Shown here piece after piece: positions 38,613 through 48,232 of a DNA stretch of 64,000 nucleotides. Each line of letters opens with the position of its first letter. Within the stretch, counting starts at the first letter, position 1. Where the stretch lies: positions 1,860,001-1,924,000 of the forward strand of contig NZ_CP014943.1 of assembly GCF_002077175.1 (NCBI RefSeq), written 5' to 3'. Position numbers and translations under genes: made by a program. A model generated the notes under the pieces. That model had not been told where the DNA came from and made no database searches. It saw nothing but the letters and a program-made list of their open reading frames with translations. This DNA is from Colwellia sp. PAMC 21821. GTDB taxonomy: Bacteria > Pseudomonadota > Gammaproteobacteria > Enterobacterales > Alteromonadaceae.

Positions 38613-40499
38613 TTACTTGCTTATTTTAGCCAACTGCTTTTGTGCATATTCAAAGCGCAAACGGTACTCAGTTAATTTATCTTCTAGCTCATTAACTTGT
38701 TGTACAAGCTTGCGATTTAGCTCAGTATTTTCATCACGAAGATACTTAATTGTTTCGCGTGCTTTGTTGTATTCTACTTCTTGTTTTCCTTTACTTTCTT
38801 GATGCAAAAGCCTATTTTTCGCCGTTCTTGCTCTGTCAGCGGCTAATTCGGCTTCCACAGCCGTTAGTAGCTGCTGCTTTTCATTTAAACCATGCTCAAT
38901 TTTAGCTAAATTTTCTGTAACGGTTGCATGTGCAAGCTGTAACTCAGAGAGTTTAGTTGATTCAGTCGCTAATAAAGCAATTTTGCTTTCAAGTTGATGA
39001 GTTAACTCTGTCGCCGTTTTATCAACTTGTCGCTGCAATTCAGAAAGCGCGGCATTGTTATCGGCTAAAGCTTTCTGATGCCCGGTCACTATTTGATTAT
39101 GGTTTTCATTTTGTTTTTCAATAGCTTGTTTAAATTTAAGCTGTTCATTTTCAACCTGTTGTTCAAGCCTACTAATTTGTTCAACTTGCGCTTGGGTTGT
39201 CTGATCCAGATTTGTTATGCTTTGTTGAGCACTCTTATGCTCAATGGCAATGGTTGCCAACTCGTTTGTTAACTCTGTAATTTTCTGTTTTTGCTGCCCA
39301 TAGGTATTATTATACTCATATTCAGCTTGCACAAGCGCTTCTTCTAGCGAGGTTTTTTCTTCACTAAGTTTAGATGTTATTGCTTGCTCTTTTTCTACTT
39401 GTATCTCTAATGTCTTAACCGTATCAAGCACTTGTAATTGCTGCTTATTAACTGCTTTGAGCTCGCCTTTAACATCGCTAAGCTCATTCTCAAGGGTCTG
39501 CTTGTGACGCTCAGCATCATGCATTTGTTTAATTATTTGCTCATTATCATCAGACGATTGTTTTAAAATTTGCGTATTTTTTTCTTGTTCATTAAGCCAC
39601 TTATCATTAATTTTCTGTTTTTGCGTTTCATACTGTTGTTGAGCAACAATGCCATTTTGCTCTATTTGTGCAATAGTTTGCTCTAAATGCTTATTTTTTG
39701 CTGTTAGGTCAGTATTTTCGTGTTCTTTGTGGGTTATATTTTCTTGCTGCTGATCTAATAATGTTTGCTTGGCTTCAATGTCTGCTTGTAAATCCGAAAC
39801 TTTTGCATTCAATAGTCCAGCCTGTTGCTGCTCATGCGTCAACTGCTCATTACTTGATAATAATTTATGCTCTTGCTCAGCTTTTAAATACTCAAGTTCG
39901 CTCGACACTTGGTCAAATTTAAGCTGTAAATCTGAATATTGTTGATTTTGAACCGCTAAGGTGGCCGCTTTTGCCTTGTCGTTCTTGGCTAAAGCTTCTT
40001 TTTCTGTTGCTAAATCTTTGAGTTGTTTAGTCGCATTTTCTGCTTCAAAACCCACTTCTTTTAATAATTGTTGCTGTTGGCTGTTTTCTTGATTAAGCGT
40101 TGAGACTTGTTTCGATAGCTGCGAATTTTCAGCAAGCTTATCTTTGAGAACTTGTTCTGAGTCGGTTAATTTTGCACTATTAAGATTTTCTGCGTTGGAG
40201 AGATCTTCTTGAAGTTTTGCTAATTGGCTTTGCTGAGATATTTGTTCTGCTTTTAGCGCGGCTAGCTCAGCATTATTGTCTTCGAGGCTTTTATTAGCTT
40301 GCGACTGTTCAGATTTATGTTGTTCTTTAAGTGCAGTAAAGAGTGGATGTGTGGTAATAATTTCAGGGGTAATTTCAATATTATCGCTGTAACTGGTCAA
40401 AAGTGCTGTGATTTTATCTTCAATTTGTAAATAAATATCACCCGCTAAGTTTTGGATGTTTTCTTCAATATCACTTGGTAATTTTTTCTGAACAGTCAT
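38613..40499 (-). CDS. Long coiled-coil protein of unknown function
   Basis: 628 residues, almost wholly predicted helix with heptad-like spacing from about residue 55 to the end. It is rich in Gln, Glu, Lys and Leu and has no signal peptide or membrane segment. The first 50 residues (SDIEENIQNLAGDIYLQIED, ITPEIITTHPLFTALKEQ) form a distinct small domain ahead of the coil. Only two Cys-free, Pro-poor stretches break the coil. Similar architecture occurs in cytoskeletal, chromosome-organising and polarity proteins, but there are no ATPase motifs as in SMC/MukB. No neighbour indicates a function. The frame is intact and strongly biased toward coding. Confidence 0.85.
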   Translation of the reverse strand: MTVQKKLPSDIEENIQNLAGDIYLQIEDKITALLTSYSDNIEITPEIITTHPLFTALKEQHKSEQSQANKSLEDNNAELAALKAEQISQQSQLAKLQEDLSNAENLNSAKLTDSEQVLKDKLAENSQLSKQVSTLNQENSQQQQLLKEVGFEAENATKQLKDLATEKEALAKNDKAKAATLAVQNQQYSDLQLKFDQVSSELEYLKAEQEHKLLSSNEQLTHEQQQAGLLNAKVSDLQADIEAKQTLLDQQQENITHKEHENTDLTAKNKHLEQTIAQIEQNGIVAQQQYETQKQKINDKWLNEQEKNTQILKQSSDDNEQIIKQMHDAERHKQTLENELSDVKGELKAVNKQQLQVLDTVKTLEIQVEKEQAITSKLSEEKTSLEEALVQAEYEYNNTYGQQKQKITELTNELATIAIEHKSAQQSITNLDQTTQAQVEQISRLEQQVENEQLKFKQAIEKQNENHNQIVTGHQKALADNNAALSELQRQVDKTATELTHQLESKIALLATESTKLSELQLAHATVTENLAKIEHGLNEKQQLLTAVEAELAADRARTAKNRLLHQESKGKQEVEYNKARETIKYLRDENTELNRKLVQQVNELEDKLTEYRLRFEYAQKQLAKISK

Positions 40500-40641
40500 A
40501 CGGTATATATCCCTAACCCTACATCAATTAAACAACGTCAGCCAAAATCATCCTAGCAGACGTTTAATTTATATTCATCAATTAATACCGATCGGATCAA
40601 ATATTATACAAAAAGTCATAAAATACTAAATTTAAGACAAA

Positions 40642-40665
40642 AAAAAGGACCTACCGGTCCTTTTT
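40642..40665 (-). terminator. Rho-independent terminator of the SapC-family gene
   Basis: GGACC-TACC-GGTCC flanked by A-run and T-run, about 20 bp after the stop of the gene at 40686. Confidence 0.82.
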
Positions 40666-40685
40666 AAATATCAGTTACTTAACCA

Positions 40686-41450
40686 TTATTTTTCGGCTTC
40701 AGCAGTTACAGGTGCAAAACGAATAGCGCTTACTTTTGCCGCAGATTCACTTTGATTACGTAATTGTGCTAAACGATTTACTTGGCCTATAGAGCCTAAC
40801 ATTGCGTGAATTGGAATAAATAAACCACGCTTGTGGAAATCAAGCACTTGTTCGTCACTTAATGCTTGAACTTTTTTCTCGTCAACGCTGTATAAGCCAA
40901 CAAGCTTCTTAGTTTCACCTGAAGCAAAATTAACATTTAGTTCAAGCTCTAACAATAAATCGTTATCAAGTAATTCTTTTATGAATTTTTCGTTCATAAC
41001 TTCATTATCGTATAAACGACCTAAAGAATCTTGTACACCTTTAAAGAATTCTGTGTCATTGCCTTCGGCGTCAAACAACTCATGCTCTTTATCTTCACCA
41101 ACAAATTTGCTGTCTAGATCAACACATGCGGTTAATGTCTTTTCTTTTTCAGGGTCTAAACCTAAAGAAAAAGGAGACATTGAAATACTTTGCGGAACAT
41201 ATACTGCTTGCCAAGAGTCTTCTTTATGGTATAAATTTTCACCAGCTTCTAAACCTAGCATAACAACACTACGGTAACGCTCTGTGCCTTGGTCTTTAAC
41301 AAGTACAATAGGGTAACTTGTTGCCGCTTGAGAATACTCAGGCGCGGTAATTGGTGCAATATGCTGATTAGATACGTTTGATAAATCACGCTTAGCGGCG
41401 ATTTTAACTTTCTGATGAGTTTCTTTTTTAATCGGGGTAATGTTAGCCAT
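40686..41450 (-). CDS. SapC-family protein
   Basis: 254 residues with no signal peptide. The central part reads SYPIVLVKDQGTERYRSVVM, LGLEAGENLYH and SWQAVYVPQSISMSPFSLGL, the typical SapC pattern (bulky residue followed by Pro-rich YxP..R..PF). The name comes from a Campylobacter S-layer locus; in gammaproteobacteria the gene is widespread without an S-layer and its role is open. A basic N-terminus (PIKKETHQKVKIAAKRDL) is specific to this protein. It is monocistronic with its own terminator; it is followed by the coiled-coil gene. Confidence 0.82.
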   Translation of the reverse strand: MANITPIKKETHQKVKIAAKRDLSNVSNQHIAPITAPEYSQAATSYPIVLVKDQGTERYRSVVMLGLEAGENLYHKEDSWQAVYVPQSISMSPFSLGLDPEKEKTLTACVDLDSKFVGEDKEHELFDAEGNDTEFFKGVQDSLGRLYDNEVMNEKFIKELLDNDLLLELELNVNFASGETKKLVGLYSVDEKKVQALSDEQVLDFHKRGLFIPIHAMLGSIGQVNRLAQLRNQSESAAKVSAIRFAPVTAEAEK

Positions 41451-41644
41451 GAATAAGGTCTCTTTTTACTGCGTCTTTAATCGTTGTCGTTTTCGACACA
41501 TGTTGTGTTGTGATAATAGTAATGGAGACGTGTGTTGAAGCTTTCAATGGTATAATTAAAATTATCTTCAGATAATTTTAATTATACTCAAGCTATTTCA
41601 TCATGATCATGAGTTAAATTCATTTAATAACAGAAAGTTAACAT

Positions 41645-41953
41645 ATGAAAATTACAAAGTATCTTTACGCTACAGTAATTATTATTAGCCCGGTTATTTG
41701 GGCTTCACCAAAAATAGCCGTGACTTTTGGCGAGTCAAATGGTTTTGTCCGTGTACAAATTAAAAACGAAACATTTGAACCCTTAGCCTGTTATGTCGCG
41801 ATTGATGGTCATAAAGTTAAATTTCAGCTTCAAGTGAAGTCAACCTCCCGCTGGATTAGCGCTACTGACAAACGCTTTAACTACCAAAACTTTAGCACTT
41901 GGTGTGACTATCTAGAAATTCATCCTAAATATAAAGCTTATCAAGTGTATTGA
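41645..41953 (+). CDS. Small exported protein of unknown function
   Basis: 102 residues with a signal peptide (YLYATVIIISPVIWAS). The mature part is about 80 residues with two cysteines (PLACYVAIDG, STWCDYLEIH) that could form a disulfide and mostly beta character. I do not recognise the family. A GAAAGTTAAC stretch lies before the ATG. Its stop codon is inside a 14-bp perfect hairpin (41941-41975). Confidence 0.65.
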   Translation: MKITKYLYATVIIISPVIWASPKIAVTFGESNGFVRVQIKNETFEPLACYVAIDGHKVKFQLQVKSTSRWISATDKRFNYQNFSTWCDYLEIHPKYKAYQVY

Positions 41954-41975
41954 GTTTTATTCTCAATACACTTGA
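41941..41975 (+). terminator. 14-bp perfect hairpin spanning the stop codon of the small exported gene
   Basis: TCAAGTGTATTGAG pairs perfectly with CTCAATACACTTGA around a TTTTATT loop. The stem contains the last codons and the TGA. There is no T-run after it, so it is not a classic terminator; it could limit 3' decay or act as a bidirectional structure. The remaining gap to 42290 shows nothing further. Confidence 0.6.
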
Positions 41976-42290
41976 GCGATCACGGTTCAACATAACTATT
42001 GACTAATTTCGGAACAGTAAAAGCGGCTACATTTGATTTCCTGCCTCAGTCAACGAAGATATTATCAACAATTGAAGCTGTCAATTTACTGCCATCTGAC
42101 TGTTCAACTTAGTCATTTTCGATGTGCTGGAATATACACCTGCATGGGGATTATCCTTTTCTTAATTTAATTACCCTCGTTTTAAATACAACAGTGAAAA
42201 TTAAATAAATTTATGATGCTTCAGTTATTTGTTATGATCTATTTACTATGAATAAACGTAGTATGGATTACGTTTGCAAAGGAAAAAAAT

Positions 42291-43619
42291 ATGCTACAAG
42301 TACTGTTGGTTGATGACGACTCTGAATTTACTGAAGTCGCATGCCAGATAATAGAATTTCTTGGTCATGATGTTTGTGTAGCATCGAATCTTAAAGAAGC
42401 TGAAGAATGGCTTAATCAACAGAAATTTGATCATGTTTTACTCGACTTTATGTTGCCCGACGGTAGTGGTCTACACCTTATCGATTTTTTGAAACAAAAT
42501 CACCTCAGCCCCCATGTTACCTTGATTACTGGCCATCCTTCCGTTAAAGGCATGCTTGCAGGGTTGTGTGGCCCTAAAGTTAGCTACATTGTTAAACCAT
42601 TACAACGTGAAGATATAGAAGCTACACTTAATATAAACAGTAAAAAACCAAAGAATAACAATAGTAAAATGCCAACACTGCATTTTGGTTGCCTCGTCGG
42701 TGAGTCAAAGCCTATGCAAGAGCTATACACTATGATTGAACGCGTTGCTAAAACATCGGCTAATGTTATGTTAATGGGTGAAAGTGGCGTCGGCAAAGAA
42801 GTCGTAGCCAACGCGATACACGCATCTACTGGCGCAACTGACCCTATTATTGCGACCAACTGTGGTGCTTTATCAAAAGATTTGATTAGTAGTGAACTCT
42901 TCGGTCACGAAAAAGGTGCTTTCACAGGCGCTGTAGCGCGTAAAGAAGGAGTGTTTGTTCGAGCTGGCAGCGGTACACTTTTTCTTGATGAGATAACCGA
43001 AATGCCGATCGATATGCAGCCAAATTTATTGCGGGTGCTAGAAAATAAGCGCGTTATTCCTGTTGGCGGCACGCAAGAGATTGAAGTTAATTGCCGAGTG
43101 GTATCTGCCACGAACAGAACAATGGCAGAGCTAGCCGAGGGTAAAGTGATTCGTGAAGATGTTTACTACCGCTTAGCGGTTTTTCCAATCAATATTCCAC
43201 CTCTTAGCGAAAGAAAAGAAGATATTCCACTACTGGCAGAAGTATTTTTACAACAGCTTAACAATGAAAACAACGCCACGTTTAAGTGGACACAAGAGCA
43301 ACTAGATATTTTGAAAAACAATAGTTGGCCAGGTAATATTAGGGAACTTAGACACGCTATTCATCGTGCATTTATCATGAGTGACCCAACAAACCAAAGC
43401 ATTCAATTACCCACTAATTTTATCTCGCCGTTTGCCTCAGCGGCTAACACGTCATCAGCCGTAGCTGCCGGACAAACTATTGAAGATCTTGAAAAAGAGC
43501 TCATTCGTGTCACCCTTGATAAAGTCGATGGTAACAAAACTCAAGCGGCTGAAATGCTGGGCATTAGCACCAAAACACTGTACAACAGGTTACATGCTTA
43601 TGGTGACTTTTCCGCTTAA
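42291..43619 (+). CDS. NtrC-family sigma-54-dependent response regulator
   Basis: 442 residues. The receiver domain (1-115) has acidic pocket VDDD and phospho-acceptor Asp52 in LLDFMLPDGSG. The AAA+ domain has Walker A GESGVGKE (163-170), the sigma-54 contact loop GAFTGA (209-214), Walker B GTLFLDEI and RVVSATNR. The C-terminal Fis-type helix-turn-helix is NKTQAAEMLGISTKTLYNRL. It activates sigma-54 promoters once phosphorylated. A GGAAA ribosome-binding site precedes the ATG. It opens a row of five same-strand signalling genes. Confidence 0.95.
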   Translation: MLQVLLVDDDSEFTEVACQIIEFLGHDVCVASNLKEAEEWLNQQKFDHVLLDFMLPDGSGLHLIDFLKQNHLSPHVTLITGHPSVKGMLAGLCGPKVSYIVKPLQREDIEATLNINSKKPKNNNSKMPTLHFGCLVGESKPMQELYTMIERVAKTSANVMLMGESGVGKEVVANAIHASTGATDPIIATNCGALSKDLISSELFGHEKGAFTGAVARKEGVFVRAGSGTLFLDEITEMPIDMQPNLLRVLENKRVIPVGGTQEIEVNCRVVSATNRTMAELAEGKVIREDVYYRLAVFPINIPPLSERKEDIPLLAEVFLQQLNNENNATFKWTQEQLDILKNNSWPGNIRELRHAIHRAFIMSDPTNQSIQLPTNFISPFASAANTSSAVAAGQTIEDLEKELIRVTLDKVDGNKTQAAEMLGISTKTLYNRLHAYGDFSA

Positions 43620-43673
43620 CTCCAGAGCAAGTAAAATAGCTTTTATCGACTAAATTCTCATGAGGAAGTGAAA

Positions 43674-43883
43674 ATGAATCAGAAAGAAAGTGATATTAAT
43701 CAATTAATACATGATACCCGAGCTCCTCTGAATAGAATTTCTATGCAAGCAGAATTGATCAAAATGGTAATTGAAAACGATATGCCTAAAGAAAAAGCAC
43801 TCGCGGCTGTTAATAAAATTATTGTGGCTTGTCAAGATTGTAGTAATAGTCTGCAAGACGTTGCTGATTTTGCTCAGCGATAA
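43674..43883 (+). CDS. Stand-alone DHp/HisKA-like protein (69 residues)
   Basis: The ATG at 43674 has GAGGA seven bases upstream; the GTG at 43668 is less likely. The protein reads SDINQLIHDTRAPLNRISMQ with His13 in an H-box (HDTRAPLN) and then a helix with IIVACQDCSNSLQDVADFAQ. This is the two-helix dimerisation and phosphotransfer part of a histidine kinase without the ATPase domain. It could receive or pass on phosphate, or modulate the kinase downstream. The stop overlaps the next kinase start by one base (TAATG), so the two are translationally coupled. It is too conserved at the H-box to be a chance ORF. Confidence 0.75.
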   Translation: MNQKESDINQLIHDTRAPLNRISMQAELIKMVIENDMPKEKALAAVNKIIVACQDCSNSLQDVADFAQR

Positions 43884-45436
43884 TGAAAAGTATTCTAATG
43901 CAAGCTCTGAATAAATTGACTTTGGCGGTATTGCCTAACCGAAAAGCCAAAGTTATGCCCATTAAAATACTTTTTGAAAACTCTGTGTTTAGTTGGGTCG
44001 TCATTACAACCATCATTGTTTTCATAATAATAATCAACGGCTTTTTAGCAATGAAAACCATTGAAGACTTATCAGCTACGCAAAGCAGTTTATATAATAC
44101 CAGCGACGTTATTGGTGAATTAGACGATTTACATAATGTGGTGTTAATGGCTGAAACCGGCCAACGTGGATATTTACTTACCGAAATACCAGAGTATTTA
44201 ACCCCGTACGAAAATGCATTAGATCGTTTAAGTGAGCAACTTAATGACATAGAAAAATTAGACTCTGAAGTCCCAGGGCAAAAAAAGCGAATAGAATCTC
44301 TCATCGTACTTGTTGAGCAAAAAATAATAGAATTAATACACACCGTTGAATTAGCGCAAGCGAATGAAGAAAAACATGCACTAAAACAGGTAATGTCAGG
44401 TAGAGGTCGCAATTTATACAAAGAGTTGAGAGCACAACTAGAAAATATAAAATTGCTTGAAATAAACTACCGTAACACTTTGTTTGCTATACTTGCCACG
44501 GTAGAACGTGAAGCAAAAGTCACTTTTGGTATTTCAGGCATCACTAGCACTTTACTACTACTAGGTTTGGCATTTTTCGCTCGATTGAATTCCAAAGGTG
44601 AAGTAAAATATCGCCTGCAACTTGAGCAGCAAAATGATATATTAGCGGAAAAAGTCGCCATGCGTACCAAAGAACTCACACTGTATTCAGATGAACTATC
44701 GCGCAGTAACCGTGAGTTAGAAGACTTTGCTTTTGTTGCCTCGCACGACTTACAAGAACCCTTGCGAAAAATTCGCGCTTTTGGTGATCGACTGCAAACA
44801 AATTACGCGCAATTATTAGATGAAAAAGGCGCTGACTACATTAACAGAATGAAAAATGCAGCAGAACGGATGTCGAACCTGATCAACGATTTACTCGAAT
44901 TCTCTCGCATTTCAACTCGTGGAAAGCCCTTTACAAACGTGCATTTACAGCAGGTTATTACAAGCACTATTGAAGATCTCGAAATCAGTATAGAAGAATC
45001 TGATGCACAAATACAACTAGCTGACTTACCTGTAATTAATGCTGATTCAAGCCAAATGAATCACCTTTTCATTAACTTAATATCTAATGCTATTAAGTTT
45101 CGCCGAGCCGATGTTAAGCCATTAATTGACATAAACTATTGCCAAGAGCAAATAGCACTAGAGCAATGGCATATTATTACCGTGAAAGACAATGGTATTG
45201 GCTTCGAACAGGAGTTTGCCGACAAAATATTTGTCCCATTTCAGCGATTGCATGCCAGAACAGAATATAAAGGTACTGGTATTGGTTTAGCAATCTGCAG
45301 AAGAATAGTAGAACGACATGGTGGTAATATTTCAGCAACCAGTGTATTGGGTGAAGGAACACGATTCAGGATAGAAATTCCTGTTAATAACACACTAATT
45401 AACTTAATCAGAGATAATACTAATGCTCAGCAATAA
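43883..45436 (+). CDS. Membrane histidine kinase with CHASE3-type sensor
   Basis: 517 residues. Membrane segments at about 36-57 and 212-233 flank a periplasmic helical domain containing ETGQRGYLLT, the CHASE3 signature. The kinase core has His288 in FVASHDLQEPLRKIRAFGDR, the N box FINLISNAIKFR, G1 VKDNGIGF, F box FVPFQRLH and G2 GTGIGLAICRRIVERHGG. This is the class that pairs with Rcp1-type regulators, and such a gene follows with a 14-base overlap. A DHp-only protein is coupled at its start. Confidence 0.94.
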   Translation: MKSILMQALNKLTLAVLPNRKAKVMPIKILFENSVFSWVVITTIIVFIIIINGFLAMKTIEDLSATQSSLYNTSDVIGELDDLHNVVLMAETGQRGYLLTEIPEYLTPYENALDRLSEQLNDIEKLDSEVPGQKKRIESLIVLVEQKIIELIHTVELAQANEEKHALKQVMSGRGRNLYKELRAQLENIKLLEINYRNTLFAILATVEREAKVTFGISGITSTLLLLGLAFFARLNSKGEVKYRLQLEQQNDILAEKVAMRTKELTLYSDELSRSNRELEDFAFVASHDLQEPLRKIRAFGDRLQTNYAQLLDEKGADYINRMKNAAERMSNLINDLLEFSRISTRGKPFTNVHLQQVITSTIEDLEISIEESDAQIQLADLPVINADSSQMNHLFINLISNAIKFRRADVKPLIDINYCQEQIALEQWHIITVKDNGIGFEQEFADKIFVPFQRLHARTEYKGTGIGLAICRRIVERHGGNISATSVLGEGTRFRIEIPVNNTLINLIRDNTNAQQ

Positions 45437-45875
45437 AGCTAAACCTTTCACCATTTTGATGGCTGATGACGATGAAGATGATCGTATGCTGACCCAAGAT
45501 GCCCTACAAGAAAGTAAAGTACGTAACACGTTATATTGTGTAAAAGACGGTGTAGAGTTACTTGAATACCTTAGAAGAGAAGGGAAATACACGGATCCAG
45601 CATGCTCACCAAGACCTGGGTTAATTCTCCTTGATTTAAACATGCCAAGAAAAGACGGTCGAGAAGCACTGAAAGAAATTAAGGCAGATGCAGAATTACA
45701 TAATATACCCGTAGTTATACTCACCACCTCAGGGCAAGAAGAAGATAAAATTAAAGGCTATAATTTAGGTGCAGCTTCTTACATCACTAAACCAGTTAAT
45801 TTTGAAGGATTAGTTGAACTCATGAAAGCACTGGGAAAGTATTGGATAGAGTTTGTTGAATTACCCCATGAATAA
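45423..45875 (+). CDS. Rcp1-type single-domain response regulator
   Basis: 150 residues consisting of one receiver domain: ILMADDDEDDRML acidic pocket, LYCVKDGVELLEYLRREGKY, phospho-acceptor Asp71 in LLDLNMPRKDG, TTSGQEEDK and the Lys in YITKPVNFEGL. The insert around residues 55-64 is typical of Rcp1-like regulators that partner phytochrome-like and CHASE3 kinases. It has no output domain, so it probably passes phosphate on or acts by protein contact. It overlaps the kinase gene by 14 bases. Confidence 0.93.
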   Translation: MLSNKAKPFTILMADDDEDDRMLTQDALQESKVRNTLYCVKDGVELLEYLRREGKYTDPACSPRPGLILLDLNMPRKDGREALKEIKADAELHNIPVVILTTSGQEEDKIKGYNLGAASYITKPVNFEGLVELMKALGKYWIEFVELPHE

Positions 45876-45896
45876 TTCACTACACCGATAATTAGC

Positions 45897-47888
45897 ATGG
45901 ATAATATGTCTAAAAAATTCGCCCGAGTATTGCTTGTTGAAGATGACGAGGATGACTATATTCTTACTAGTGATCACCTCAGTCAGCTAGAATCGCATAG
46001 CTTTGAAATTGACTGGGTAACCAACCCCAATGAAGCACTTGAGCAACTCAATCTTGGCAAGCATGATATTTGTCTCCTCGATTATCAGCTCGGTGCTTAC
46101 AATGGTCTAACCGTGTTAGAAAAAGCTTCAAAAAGCGGCTGTATAATTCCAATTATTATGCTGACAGGGCAATCAGACGACACTCTCGATCAGTCTGCAC
46201 TTGCTGCTGGCGCAGTTGATTATCTTGTAAAAGGAGATATTACTACATCAAGATTTGCCCGTGCGATAAGATATGCTTTAGCACGACAAGAGATTGAAAA
46301 TGAACGGGTTGAACGGATAAACGCCGAAACACAAAATCAATCAAAAGACAGATTTCTCGCTCATCTCAGCCATGAACTTCGCACACCTTTAACTTCAATA
46401 CTTGGCTATACCGAAATATTACTCAACGGCAATAAAGCACCAAATGCAGAATCTGAACTCAATATAATTTTAAATAATGGCCAACATTTGCTTGGCCTGC
46501 TTAACAATGTACTCGATTTATCAAAAATAGCGGTTGGTAAACTCGAATATAACTTTTGCAAAATTAACTTAGATAGTTTTATTGCTGATATTTTTTGCTT
46601 GATGCAAGTACATGCTGCAGATAAAGCGCTAAAATTAGTCATGCGAGGACAAGACCCACTGCCGTTGGTAATACACTCAGATCCTTTACGCCTTCGCCAA
46701 GTGCTAATTAACTTAATTCATAATGGCATTAAATTTACCGAGCAAGGTCAAGTCGAATTAACCCTTTGGACTGAATTAATTGATAATAAAGAAATACTAA
46801 GTTTTAAAGTCTCAGATAACGGCCAAGGTATTCCCGAGGATATGTTAGATAATATATTTAAACCTTTTGAGCAGGTTGAAGATTATATATCACGAAAAGA
46901 GCAAGGAGCTGGTTTGGGTTTATCAATTTGTGCTGAATTGATTAAACATATGGGTGGTACGATTCAAGTTCAATCTCTATTGAACAAAGGCAGTGACTTT
47001 ACCTTTTCCATAGACCCCGGCAATATTGCTGGTCAAGAACGAGCTTTACTTGATTTTGAGCAAGAGCACTCATTAAGTGAAAACCTTTCACTTGCAAAGT
47101 TGCGGGGGCACGTATTAGTTGTTGACGATATTGATGATATTCGTCTGCTGATAGGTCGTATCTGTCAATCTTTTGGCCTAAAAGTTACCTATGCTTCTAA
47201 TGGTATACAAGCAATCGAAAAATTCAAATTGGCGAGTTCCCAAGGCTGGTGCTTCGATCTCGCTCTTATGGATATACACATGCCAAAATTGGATGGTAAA
47301 CGAGCGATAAAAGAACTGAAAGCTTTAGGTTTTGACCAACCAATTCTGGCGGTGACGGCTGCAACGATGAAAGGTGTAAAGCAAGAATTGTTAACCCTTG
47401 GTTTTAATCAGATAGTTGCTAAACCAATAAACAAAACCGAACTACACCAAAACTTGGCAAACTATCTCAAGCTTGAAAATCCAGCTAAAGCAACACTAGC
47501 ACAACCAAGTTTAATAACTGACAACAAACTCAACTCAAAAGAGCAAAGCACGCAACGAATTATTGTAGTAGAAGATGATGCAGACGCCGCTGATGTTACT
47601 GTTCTATTGCTTAAATCTCTAGGGATTGAAGCAGTAAAAGCCCAAACAGCAAAGCAATGCCAAGATTTGCTCAAAAATGAGCGTAATTGGACTAAAATAT
47701 TACTAGATCTGCACCTACCTGACGCCAACGGCCTAGATTTAGCCTCTAGCATTAAACAATCTCATCCTGATATAACCTTAATATTGGTAAGTGGTGCAAC
47801 CGTAACGGAACAGAAGTTAAGACAAGCAGGAATAGATAAAGCCATATTAAAACCGATTAATATCGAGATCCTTAAGAGTCTAAGATAG
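45897..47888 (+). CDS. Hybrid histidine kinase REC-HK-REC-REC
   Basis: 663 residues, soluble. Domain order: receiver 1 (Asp62 in LLDYQLGAYNG), HisKA (His158 in FLAHLSHELRTPLTSILGY), HATPase (LINLIHNGIKFT, SDNGQGI, GAGLGLSICAELIKHMGG), receiver 2 (Asp458 in ALMDIHMPKLDG) and receiver 3 (Asp603 in LLDLHLPDANG). With no membrane segment and an N-terminal receiver, its input is probably phosphate from an upstream kinase such as the CHASE3 protein. The start is ambiguous between 45897 and the ATG at 45906. No HPt domain is encoded in the cluster as seen. Confidence 0.94.
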   Translation: MDNMSKKFARVLLVEDDEDDYILTSDHLSQLESHSFEIDWVTNPNEALEQLNLGKHDICLLDYQLGAYNGLTVLEKASKSGCIIPIIMLTGQSDDTLDQSALAAGAVDYLVKGDITTSRFARAIRYALARQEIENERVERINAETQNQSKDRFLAHLSHELRTPLTSILGYTEILLNGNKAPNAESELNIILNNGQHLLGLLNNVLDLSKIAVGKLEYNFCKINLDSFIADIFCLMQVHAADKALKLVMRGQDPLPLVIHSDPLRLRQVLINLIHNGIKFTEQGQVELTLWTELIDNKEILSFKVSDNGQGIPEDMLDNIFKPFEQVEDYISRKEQGAGLGLSICAELIKHMGGTIQVQSLLNKGSDFTFSIDPGNIAGQERALLDFEQEHSLSENLSLAKLRGHVLVVDDIDDIRLLIGRICQSFGLKVTYASNGIQAIEKFKLASSQGWCFDLALMDIHMPKLDGKRAIKELKALGFDQPILAVTAATMKGVKQELLTLGFNQIVAKPINKTELHQNLANYLKLENPAKATLAQPSLITDNKLNSKEQSTQRIIVVEDDADAADVTVLLLKSLGIEAVKAQTAKQCQDLLKNERNWTKILLDLHLPDANGLDLASSIKQSHPDITLILVSGATVTEQKLRQAGIDKAILKPINIEILKSLR

Positions 47889-48232
47889 CTCTTCGATTTT
47901 ACTCCCTTTGTTACCCGCTATACCCTAAAATAATTACTCGGTAACGTGTAATTATTTCTATCAGCTAAAAAACCTCAATTGACCTCATTATCACATAGAA
48001 AATTAAACACTAAAAAACAACAGCTTAAAAAAATTTGAATATTGGTATGCATCTAGCTTATATATAACTAACTAATTCAGAACTGATCGAATAATGCATT
48101 AACAAGGTAAAGTTACTAATTTGTAAAACCGCTTGTTTATCCAATAAATTTTTTATTATCGACAAGTGATCTATTCAATAACTTTATAAGTATATGTAAT
48201 TGTGAGAACGATCAGTTAAAAGAGGTACTACT
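47889..48232. other. Gene-free gap
   Basis: 344 bp, very AT-rich, between the signalling cluster and the hemerythrin gene. No ORF, repeat or clear terminator was recognised. Confidence 0.4.

Noticed and set aside
43819..44421. 200-residue minus-strand ORF
   Set aside because: Antisense to the CHASE3 kinase, which has clear domain motifs; composition is that of a shadow frame.
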